A stretch of 64,000 nucleotides of DNA from Ceratodon purpureus (taxonomy: Eukaryota; Streptophyta; Bryopsida; Pseudoditrichales; Ditrichaceae), in NCBI GenBank assembly GCA_014871385.1, contig CM026426.1, forward strand, positions 106,622,030-106,686,029, read 5' to 3'. The notes beneath the pieces are model-generated. The model did not search any database, was not told where the DNA came from, and saw nothing but the letters and a program-made list of their open reading frames with translations. Of this stretch, positions 33,198 to 42,369 are shown in pieces (within the stretch, counting starts at the first letter, position 1; each line of letters starts with the position of its first letter). A program made the translations under genes and the position numbers.

Positions 33198-34430
33198 ATT
33201 CGGCTCATGGGAGGGCCTTATAAGGCGGGTCCAGGCAGCACATATCAGTTGACTTTCAGTGGCGAGTAGTTTGCCAAGAGGGACTCGGGAGTGCGGGCAG
33301 CTCCCAATCTGTCAGCATCCGCATGCTCTGATGGTATGATGGATGGGTGAAGGTCAAGCCGTGGGCTTAGGTGGAGTCACCCGTGCCAATGCTGCGAGGA
33401 GCCTGGGCAATGGGTCCTGATGGGTTTGGAAACAAACAAAGCAATAAACAAAGAATATAGTGTGCGGAGGTTTAGGGACAGATTGGCGGCAATGTCCAGG
33501 TGTTTGAGCCACCTCGTAGCGATTTGGGCGGGAGAGCGTGTGGAGGGGCTACAATGTAGTAGCTCGCGTAGACTCGTTCAGACCGTTATGAACGTCATTC
33601 AGTAGAGGGCGCGAGTTTGCTACATGAATTCTGAAGCGAGGTTGTGTGTGAGTAGTAGTTGATCTAGCAGGATGGCCTTGAGAGATGTGACGAATGAAGT
33701 GCCCGGTAGTTATGCAGTGCAGATTTTGATGGACAAGAAATATGCTTTGGCTATTCAGAAGCGGAGGATTATTGAAGAGCAAGCGAGTCGTTCTAGTTTC
33801 CCTACACACAGAGCAACAGGCCAAACACACATTGATCTGTGGGTTGATGGGAGCTTCTACCCGCTAGATCCTACGACCAATTCTCCGCCGGAATTCAAGA
33901 CCTCCAAACAATGTTTAGAGTTTTTTGTGCCATGGTGAGAGTGGGATGTTGGGTTATACAAAGTACTTGAAGATTGCTGGTTCGAACTTTGATGGAAGCA
34001 CATGGTGGAGGCCAATGGCTGAATCATTGCAGAGTATGGTCAGGTCGTTAGAAGAAGAGTGAGAGGCTACGAGAATAAGATACAGCAGCTGCGAATCAAT
34101 GTAATCAACTCCACGTAGAAGTGAGGACCATGTCCACTCCTGAAGCATGTCACATAGAGAAACGTCAGCAGCTAGAAAGTGATGTTAAACACTGGAGTTT
34201 GCATGCTTAGAGTTAAAGGTGTTGCTAACTCAAGTAGAAAGTAATGTGGGGGCAGAGGGCTTACGATGGGAGGTCGCTATTGTGCAAGCGGTGAGCATTG
34301 AGCGAAAAGCGATGAGTGGTAACTTTTCGGATATTTTGATGAAAATATGATTCAGAGCGGTAAGATTACGGTATTTTATAGACTAACAAAAATTTAAGTT
34401 TTTTTTAAATTTCTAAATATAGTTGCTAAT
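33198..34430 (+). other. Unassigned sequence with one modest reading frame
   Basis: A frame at 33672-33938 reads TNEVPGSYAVQILMDKKYAL and HIDLWVDGSFYPLDPTTNSP and ends in FFVPW. After a frame change, LGYTKYLKIAGSNFDGSTWW follows to about 34060. The look is of a decayed coding region of unknown kind; a helix-rich tail follows in pieces. Confidence 0.3.
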
Positions 34431-34432
34431 GA

Positions 34433-34590
34433 GACCTATGACTGTGAACAATTTCAGTGAAATAAGCGGAGAAGTCGGATCTATGGCCGTGGAAATCTTG
34501 GAACCTAGTATAGTGGACAGTACAGGTCTACGGCCGTGGAATGTTGTCATAAATTCCCACATTGGTCATTGTATCTATGACTGTGGAGAT
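34433..34590 (+). repeat. CTATGGCCGTGGA-type repeats at 46-47-bp spacing
   Basis: CTATGACTGTGAA, CTATGGCCGTGGA, CTACGGCCGTGGA and CTATGACTGTGGA begin at about 34433, 34479, 34526 and 34572. The word resembles CTATAACCGTGGAC in the MULE terminus. Confidence 0.65.
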
Positions 34591-34773
34591 TTTGTATCTT
34601 GGTAGGAGTGATAACTCTGTTTTGTTATTTATAATAATGGATTATAATAATTATGGGTTGCATGGATACAGATAAAGTTATGAAGCTGTAACTAGTGAGA
34701 TACAAAAAATATTGAAAATCTTCATTCTTACTTTTCCGAGGTTGTCATAACTTGTAGTTTGAGGGAAGCTTGT

Positions 34774-34842
34774 ACGTGAGCGGAGAGCGCAGAGCGGAGA
34801 GCGGTGAGCACAGATTTGGAGAGCGGAGAGCACAGAATGGGG
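34774..34842 (+). repeat. GAGCGGAGAGC short repeat at the MULE end
   Basis: There are about six units of GAGCGGAGAGC/GAGAGCGCAGA. It is the reverse complement of the repeat at 6415-6475 and directly precedes the AT-rich terminus of MULE copy 2. Confidence 0.7.
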
Positions 34843-35630
34843 GACAGAACCTTAAAATAGCACTTTTTTTTACTAAAAATACAATATAAAATTAGAAGAT
34901 TCGAATATATTCTTAGTGTATTTTTGAAAATTTACTAATCTTAGTAATTTAATTGACCCTATAACCGTGGACTACTTACAGTATTTTCATTCAATTTGTA
35001 GTTCGTTTTCTCTTTTCTTGGTGATTAATTTTTTAACGTGCACCAATTACTATGTTCCAGCTCCTTCTTACTAGTTCAGGCATACAGTAATTCCCCTTAT
35101 CTCCTTAAATTTATATGCAAATTACTACTTCAAATGTATTGGTATTGAACCTCTGAACAGGGATCAAGTAACATTTAATTTCGTAACATTTTCTTAACAT
35201 TGCTAGAATTCATCCACCATAGTCTACATGCCTTTCTTTTTTTTTTAATTTTTTTTTAATTTTTTTGATATTTGTCTTGTATTTTTTATAAAATTTTGTT
35301 TATTCTATCTATCTTGTTAGAGGGGTCAAATCCGTCCTTTCATTTAATTCTCTCCTTCATTTTATTTTCACAATCATTTTATTTTCACATTCCATTTGTT
35401 AATCTCCTTCATATTATTTTCAACCTTCATATTAAATATTGCTATTCTTTACTTTAATCTTTTTAATTTCAATTTATATAAATGTTTTTTTTTTTTTTTT
35501 TTTTTTTTTTTTTCCTTCTTTAATTTTAAAAAAAAAATTAAATGCTAAATGACCTCTGCTAAACCTTCATCTTTTTCCATTCGGTTTAGGAGGATGACAA
35601 CTTTTAAATGAATGAATAGCCGATTTTCAA

Positions 35631-35664
35631 GGGCGCCAAACATCTTCTTCAGGGATATTTAAAA
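35631..35664 (+). promoter_or_regulatory. Conserved GGCGCC + TATA-like promoter block, copy 2
   Basis: GGGCGCCAAA and GGATATTTAAAA are separated by about 13 bp, with the ATG 77 bp after the TATA-like box. Homologous blocks precede both sister genes. Confidence 0.65.
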
Positions 35665-35740
35665 TAAGAGTAGGGAATGTCTCTGCCTCTTTTGTGTTGG
35701 TGTTATGTGAAGCTCTTTTCCGTAGTGCGGGACAGCAGCT

Positions 35741-36193
35741 ATGGAAGACGTCAGAGATATTGTTGTTTCACTTGCTGATGATGTTTGTCCATTTCAACCA
35801 TATGTTGAGGTGGAGGACGAAGAAGAGGTGATGGCCAACAGCCAAGGGCGTCCTTCGACAACGGATGTTGACGTACAACCGGATGTAAGAGCTGACCCTC
35901 CACGTTCAGAAAATTCGGATGATATCATAGTGCTAGAGAAGGACGCAGATGTGCCTTTGCAACCACATGCATACTCGAAGGTTGGAAAGATCCCAAGGGG
36001 AACCTATTCCAGAGAATCAGTTAATCGGAGGCGGGGAGGTGGGCCATTGCTGAAACGTTCATACCAAGGACACGCTCCAAGTGTGGGAACGAAAGTGAAT
36101 GCGAATGTAGTTTGTCCTGTAGTACAATCAGCGGCTGGCAGTCCTGCTGATAGTGTAGTGGGCAACCCTAAACGTGTTAGGTTCGAAGATTGA
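35741..36193 (+). CDS. MULE-associated accessory protein, copy 2 (150 aa, intact)
   Basis: The frame is intact from ATG to TGA. Residues 16-25 are CPFQPYVEVE, then comes an acidic run, residues 76-90 are HAYSKVGKIPRGTYS, followed by a basic KRSYQGHAP segment and a tail ending KRVRFED. No known domain is recognised. The sister genes at 5556-6005 and 32068-32523 conserve exactly these parts, so they are the functional ones. It converges on the transposase, like mudrB of MuDR, to which I see no sequence similarity. A role in transposition such as an adaptor or helper is inferred only from the constant partnership. The start is fixed by conservation of MEDV in all copies and by the conserved promoter. 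Confidence 0.8.
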   Translation: MEDVRDIVVSLADDVCPFQPYVEVEDEEEVMANSQGRPSTTDVDVQPDVRADPPRSENSDDIIVLEKDADVPLQPHAYSKVGKIPRGTYSRESVNRRRGGGPLLKRSYQGHAPSVGTKVNANVVCPVVQSAAGSPADSVVGNPKRVRFED

Positions 36194-36447
36194 GACATCT
36201 AATAACAAGTATATGTTTGTTGTAATAAAAGATACATGTCAGGGGATACGAAGTATATAGTGCACTTGTTCAAGATAGAATGTTTTCAAATAGAGTGCAA
36301 TCAATGTGAACGACAAAGCCTTTAATATAATGAAAAAGTCAATACACCTTCTGAATAGCTGACTTAGTACATGGTATATTACTAAAATCATTCACTACGT
36401 GACAAATGGCCATTGTGGAAACGGCAGTTCTAAAGTAGGAGGGCTAC

Positions 36448-39400
36448 CTACTTCTTCGCCAAGGGGTGACGCAAGATTCCACTCTCTAAGAGTAGCTTGA
36501 CCTCGTTGAAGCTGAAGGTAGGCGCATGGATGAAAAGCTCGGCTTCGGGATCACGGTTGCAGACCTTCAAGAGTATGTAGTATAGGTGCTTACAATACGT
36601 GAACTGAGTCTTGCCACGGAACGTAGTCATCGTCTTCTTGAATGCTGGGCAAGTGCAACCAGTGTAAGAACTGATGGTAATCTGGTATCGTGTGATGTGT
36701 GGAGCGACGCCCGAATCCAGCCCAATGATGCAACCGTGGCCCGGCTCAGGTATCATGGTGACGGAACGGAGGCGCGCTTTAAGAGACTCGGAGGAGCCCA
36801 TGGAGAGTCGCTGCGCTTGATTGGGACAAGTGGCAGTGCGCTTCACCATCTTCCCGTCTCTCTTGCCTGGGTAGCGGTCAGCGTCTACAGGGACTGGCAC
36901 TGAGCTGAGATTTGCAGGGGGCGGGGCAAAGGAGAAGAGGCGTCTTGGGGAGACCGGCTTCTTCGGCGGAAGTTGAAAGCCTGCTGCTTCGAGGGCAAGA
37001 ATCTCAGTCAGTTTTAGGTTAGTACCTAGTTTCACTGGCCAGACCTCAGGAATGGAGGGGAATTCCTGGTTCTTTGAGTAGTGTGCTACCCACTTGCGCT
37101 TAGAGCCTTTCACGCAGCGCTCAATATCGTCGGAGCAGAAGAAGAACTCAGTCTTCTCGACTAGGTTCCTGCGATAGTTAGTCCAGAGCCCAGTGTAGGT
37201 CGGTGCAGCTGTGCAATGGGGCCCCCTGACGATTCTCTCAGTGCACTTCTTCTTCGTTTCAGCTCTTTGGGCCCAGCAGCACTTCGCAGAAAGTTTGTGA
37301 AGTCTCGAAATGTGCCACTCCTTCACGTCGACCTTGGTTTCTTCAACCGCGTTGACATGGCGAATGCCGCCCTTGTTCACAGGTGAAGGTAAAGGTGAAT
37401 CAACTTCCTGGGCAGGAGATTGGGTACCTTCTACCTCGGGGTCGTGTTTGGAGTCGTCTTCCACAATGACAGGCATCTGCATAGGGCGAGCCTTGACGGC
37501 ACGTCTTGGGCCTCTTGGGCGTGAGAAGTTTGTCTTATCCGGGCGATGAGACTCCTCGTCAGCTCCGATAAAGACGTCGGCTTTTCGCTTCTGTGAACCG
37601 AAGACTTCCGCTCCAGGCATGATAGGCTGACGGGTGCAGAACTCATCCGCCCATGGCATATCGAGCATGGGCTTGTCGAGCAGTGTAGGATTTCCCCATT
37701 TCTTCGCGTTGCGTTCAGCCATCCGGAGCCGGAGTTCCTTCTTCGATGGTCCTGTTCCGCCAACGTCACCTTTGAGGAACTGGTAGTAGTTGACAACCTG
37801 TAGAAATGCCCGAACGAAATCGTCCACGGTAGCAACGTACAGGTCGTTCCCGTTGTTTCCTGAAGCTTGGAGCCACTTGTTGTGAACTGTTTCGGCGAGG
37901 TTACAGGTGGGCATCTCTGTGAGTTCTTCTTTTGTGAATTTCTGCAGATTTGACAGTACATGCCGTTAGATTCACCGATTAGAGTTTTGTAGGTTAGGGC
38001 TAGGAAACCAGTATCAAAAACATGAAAACAGAGTGCAGAGATAATACCTCGGTCATGAACCCCCCCACTGGCGGAATCGGTGGTGCCAGAATGACAGCCA
38101 CTGATCGAGTTTGATGAGCCCGCTCTCGCCAACGACCCAAGTGGATGCCCACCATGCTCGCAACGCGTGGTACAGAGTTTCGGCCTCTGCCATGCTCGTC
38201 GCATTCTTGTACTGAGTGCACATTTTCTTGTGCTGTTCCCAGAGTTCTTCGGGGAAGTGCTTCTGCGTATACGCCACCTTGTTCTGAGTCCAGTGGAACA
38301 AGCACGACCTCTCCCGGTCCTCCATTGGGTCCTCTTTGTTGCCATTGCCGTAAAGGATTCGCACTGCATTCCAATTCGCCTGTGCGTTATCCGCCATGAA
38401 CCCCTTGAAGTTCGGCGCTGCAACGCCATTGATCTCCATGACCAGGTTCAGGTTTTTCCAGAAGACGAGCTGGGCCTCCGTGTCCTCGGACTGCATGTCG
38501 CAAGTGGCGATTGTCATCACGCGGCAGTAGGTGGCGTCGTACACATGGCACGCCATGGTCGACCAGTCTTTGACGCGTTTTACATGGTCGAACATGATCC
38601 ATGCGTTCTCCAAGTCGCCACCAGCTTGCATTCGGCTGACCAAGTCGACACCACTCCCCGGGCCGACCTCCGACATCTTGAAGAGGAAGACTTTGTCACG
38701 CATAGCTCCCTGACCAGGAAATCTATTCTCTTGGACATATGCCCAGAGACTGTTACCACGGAGCTTGGTGATACCGTCCATGATTCCGTACCTTTTGAAT
38801 TTTTTGAAGGTGGCAACTTTGTTGCGGATGTTTGGTGACGCCATGTCTTTGCAGCGATCCAGAACAGGAACCAGCTCCTCCATCGTCAGCTTCCTCGGTG
38901 GTGCATCCTCGGGCTGTAGCAGGTAGCTCCCGATGAGGAGTTTGCTCGCCTCCAGGACAACGGCGCTCTTTGTTGCTTTGTTGTTCATCTCTACCTACTC
39001 TTCTATTAAGCTACTAATCTCTGCTTTAGAGTCTCTGTAGTCTCCTACTTTCACTGGATGATCATGTATTCCTATGTGAATACAAGCTCTAGTCTGATTC
39101 GGTTTGCCCACAACGTAATAAATCTTAGCCTCGCATGTAGCTACACATGATGGAGGTTCTTTACATACCTTGCACACTAGCGTGGAGTCAGATGGAGGAG
39201 GCTGGTCCATGACAAAAGCTTGCAGGGTACAGCCTTCAAACTCAGTCTCGTTAACCTCGAAGATCTTGGGAACACGCTTCAGAAAGTCACACTCCTCGTT
39301 GCTGCAGCGCAGCCATCCGACGCAGGTGGAACTTAAAAGAGAGTCCAAACTCGTTTTTGATGTTTGTTGTGATGGTCTTGGTCCACAAGTGTCCGTCGTA

Positions 39401-40204
39401 TCGTTTGTCCATTCCCAGCATTGACTTGGCGGCGAGCTTAGAGGATCCTGCAGCAGCTGGTGGCAACTCAAAAAGAACCGGACCATCAAACTTTGCAGGC
39501 AAGTACTCTACTCTCTCGTGTCTAATAGTGGAATAGTCTATCTTCTTCAAAATGTTTTTGGACCCACGCGTCTTAGCAATCTCTTTAAGGAGTGGAACAA
39601 TGCTAGCTGTGACCTGGGACAATGGAGGAGACACAATGAAAGGAGGAGCATCAGCGTGGACCTTAGGCACCAAGTTGACGGGACTGACTTCGTCATCAGA
39701 AGAGAGAGATATGACGGTCGGAGGAGGTTTCTCTACATCTGAAGTCTCGGTACCAGGCTCGACTTTGACCTTGACATCACGAGGTAAGGGAGTCTGAATT
39801 GTGCAAGTAGAAGAGCGACGGGGGGTGAGGATCTCAGTGGATGCAGCCATAAGAGAATCAGTAAGACCATAGACTCTATAGGATCCAGGAAAGAGTCTCC
39901 ACTGCAACATATTGTTCTCATCTGTCACTGATGGTTGCCCGAGAGTGTGGGTAACCTCGGCAGCAACGTCATCGAAGATCTCCTCCTCTATACTGATAGA
40001 ATCCTCACGGAAATGGAATCTGAGACTCAGACGAAGAGAGGAAACTGTAGCTAGACCATCATCATCTACGCGAAACCTAAGAGGGATTCCCATGCCTTGG
40101 GCATACAGACAGACCATCCCCATGTTCCTAGGCAAGTCAATCGTACGAGCGGAAAGAAGGGAGCACTGACTGTACGCGAGAGCAAAGAGAGAGGCATGAT
40201 GCAT
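36448..40204 (-). pseudogene. MULE (MuDR-type) transposase with zinc finger, DDE core and SWIM finger; three interruptions
   Basis: Reading leftward from ATG 40204 there is an N-terminal region with an acidic EKPPPTVISLSSDDEVSP linker, then a zinc-finger domain (39390-39000: GWLRCSNEECDFLKRVPK, CKVCKEPPSC, HIGIHDHPV). The catalytic core (38988-38055) has YDATYC (first Asp), FMADNAQANW (second Asp) and CLFHWTQ. After an intron (38047-37942) the C-terminal 497 residues include the SWIM finger CTCPAF..YCKHLYYIL. Interruptions are a frame change near 39330, an in-frame TAG at 38997-38995 (before VEMNNKATK) and a frame change in a run of seven G near 38060; the last is a typical homopolymer error site, so assembly error is possible. 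The family excises and inserts DNA by a DDE reaction in the nucleus. Confidence 0.85.
37942..38047 (-). other. Predicted 106-bp intron in the MULE transposase
   Basis: The borders CCGAG|GTATTATC and AATCTGCAG|AAATTC on the minus strand join FMTE to KFTKEELTEM in frame. Confidence 0.65.
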
Positions 40205-40732
40205 CGCTGTTGATCCTTTTATTCAAGGTGGAATGTCCATGTCAACAGTTGGGGAATGATTCTATCTGTTAGGTAACGAATGTAAGATTTTAGAGAGACG
40301 GCGCTAACTAATTACAGTGCAACTTTTTGCAGGTCTAAGTATATGAGGTAAGGTATATTTAACTCTACTTTAATATTTGAATCGTAGAGCGGATTCTATG
40401 TTTCATGATGTATTATAAGATAAGAGTCAGCCGTCAATTCAAAACTACATTTAAAAAAAAGAATATAAAAAGGAGCATGATTAAAGTGCTTGATTCAAAT
40501 CTTTCAATTTATAGTGCACTTAGATATATTCCTTATAATTAAAGGTTCATATTTAAAACCTAGCTTCAATTATAGAATTGTTAATGATACTCTTAATATA
40601 AAGTGGGCAGACAATGTGTCAGTGGTTGAGATTGTATATTAACTTAGGGTTCTAGGAAAATAGTTGTACGTGAGAGGTATTTAAGCTGGCATGAATTTCT
40701 CATGAAAGTCTTTTTGTGAGAGGGTCCTTCCT

Positions 40733-41229
40733 GTGGTTAGAAACATGAAGCAGAGTGGAGGGCCATCTCCCTCTACTTATGTTACTCCTAAACAGAGAAG
40801 GAAACCAGGCCGCACTGATTTTACGAATAGAAGAGCTAGAAAGAGGAGAGCATCACGTAAGAAGGTAGATTTTAATGTTGACCATTTGAGTGCACCCGTG
40901 AAAAGGAAAGGAAGAAGTCTGCCGGTAACTTCGAAGTTTTGAAGCCTTCGCAAACTCATTCTAGACTCTATAGTAGAGGAGAAAGACGAATTTTTAGAGA
41001 ACACGGTCGTCGAGAATCACGAGTAGGAACAGGAGGTATTCTTAAGTACAAGAGCACGTGAGGCCATGACGAAAGAATTAGTCTTTAATTGTAGTCAAAA
41101 ACTGGAGTCTCCGCAACCATCGATTACATTCAATGAGTTCTCGACAGGCGAGCCTGATTCTCAAGCAGATATGTATTTTAACTCCGATAAGGTTAGTAGT
41201 TCTAAATTGTCTAGAACCACGCTATTGTG
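40733..41229 (+). pseudogene. Basic protein-like fragment upstream of the MULE transposase
   Basis: A 69-codon frame (KQRRKPGRTDF, RRARKRRASRKK) continues past a stop in the same frame with LRKLILDSIVEEKDEFLENT and, after another stop, AREAMTKELVFNC up to about 41229. The two stops suggest a broken gene or unrecognised introns. The very basic front could be a nuclear localisation or nucleic-acid-binding region. It is divergent from the transposase. Confidence 0.3.
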
Positions 41230-41292
41230 AATAATATGTTTTTTTGAAGTATCCCTTACTGACAAAGGAGCGATATATAAGATACTATAACC

Positions 41293-42027
41293 GTGAAACG
41301 TTATTCATTGGTTAGTTTGATTGAAGAGAGTGAGATTTGCTTTGACGCACTAATGGAGGTGCCGCGGCTCTTGACCCATGAATTCAAATTCATGCTATTT
41401 TTGTATAGAGCTGCAAGAGGATGGAAGGGGTCGAGGATCAGGTCGGAGGTGCACGTGTTGGGGACTGCATCGAACTCGAGCACCTCCGAGTCGAGGCGAG
41501 GCGAGCGAGGCAAGGAATCTTGGACGCTGGGGAAGGAGGTAGAGCTATGGCTGCGCGGAGAGATGGAAATGTCGGAGGCCGCGGCCAAGGGGAAGAGGAG
41601 CAGGTTGCTCCTGAGGCGCAGGTCAGTGCTGTAGCTGGAGGCCGAGGCGACGAGGAGGCAATGGAAGGCGAGGGAGGCCGAGGCGAGGGAGGCTGAGGCG
41701 AGGGAGGCTGAGTCGAGGAGGAGGCAGTGGAGGGCGCGGCGCCTCCCATGGAAGAAGGGGAGCTGCGGCTACATGAACATGCGCCCCAACCCGAGCTCGG
41801 GGGCGATGGTGGAGGCGGGAGCGACAGAACTGAGGACAACGACGACGACGACGAAGAGGATGAGGTACAAATCACCACCTCCTGCTAGATCTCTAGAAGA
41901 AGTCATGATGGGTTTTTTGAATGTTGCTTTGATGAGGGTAATGATGCCGTACGGCAATGGCTGGAGTCTGGAGGCAGTACATTGTACTTGGATTTGTGTG
42001 TTAATGCTTATTAGTCATCTGAGGTAG
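41293..42027 (+). CDS. Uncertain reading frames, Glu/Gly/Arg-rich
   Basis: Frames overlap in all phases because of GA-rich, roughly 15-bp repeats (GAGGCGAGGGAGGCT, about 41680-41712). One phase gives an acidic product ending DDDDEEDEVQI near 41875, another EAEAREAEARE. A first exon of a gene whose intron holds the adjoining satellite is conceivable, but nothing proves it. Confidence 0.2.
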
Positions 42028-42369
42028 AGTTTAATGTGGATTTGGTATGTGGGTAATCAAGGATCCCGGTGTATGGGATTTGGGTGTTGCGAGTATTAGG
42101 GAATGAGCTTGTGGGTACTGGAGGAGGTGGGTTGTTGTGAAATGTGTTGGGTCCGCGGATTAGGAAGCATTGTGTCCATGCGCTCCAGCTGCAACGCGGC
42201 TCGACTAGTACACTCCTACCGACAACCCCTCTGCTCAAATTCTCCAAGGCCGAGGAGGCTCAAGCCTTCGATGATGCTAGGGGTGAAGAACGCAGATTCA
42301 TGTGGCTGTGAACTGTATGTGTTGCGCATGGCAAAGGCTGGGCTTGTCGCAAGAGCTACTGTTGATAGG

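Larger units (their letters stand above)
30075..34750 (+). mobile_element. MULE copy 3 (remnant)
   Basis: It begins with an AT-rich terminus (30075-30300) that shares CCTATAACCGTGGACT (30181-30196), the TTTGATGCGCACCAATA segment and a CCAGCTTCCTCTAACT block with 34860-35060. It holds the accessory-gene remnant at 32068-32523, the convergent 3' end of a transposase at 33197-32784, and unassigned sequence to about 34750. Most of the transposase is missing. It sits directly against the truncated LINE. Confidence 0.6.
34855..41230 (+). mobile_element. MULE copy 2, nearly complete
   Basis: The left terminus (34855-35060) carries TAAAATTAGAAGATTCGAAT and CCTATAACCGTGGACT. Then follow a T-rich stretch, the accessory gene (35741-36193, plus) and the transposase (40204-36448, minus), converging with a 254-bp gap, as mudrA and mudrB do in maize MuDR. 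The right end is not defined; ACTATAACCGTGAAAC at 41285-41300 is a direct rather than inverted repeat of the left terminal word. I could not identify target-site duplications. Confidence 0.65.

Noticed and set aside
37431-38429. 332-codon minus-strand frame across the MULE core
   Set aside because: It is a shadow in another phase of the catalytic core. The conserved Asp boxes are in the other frame.
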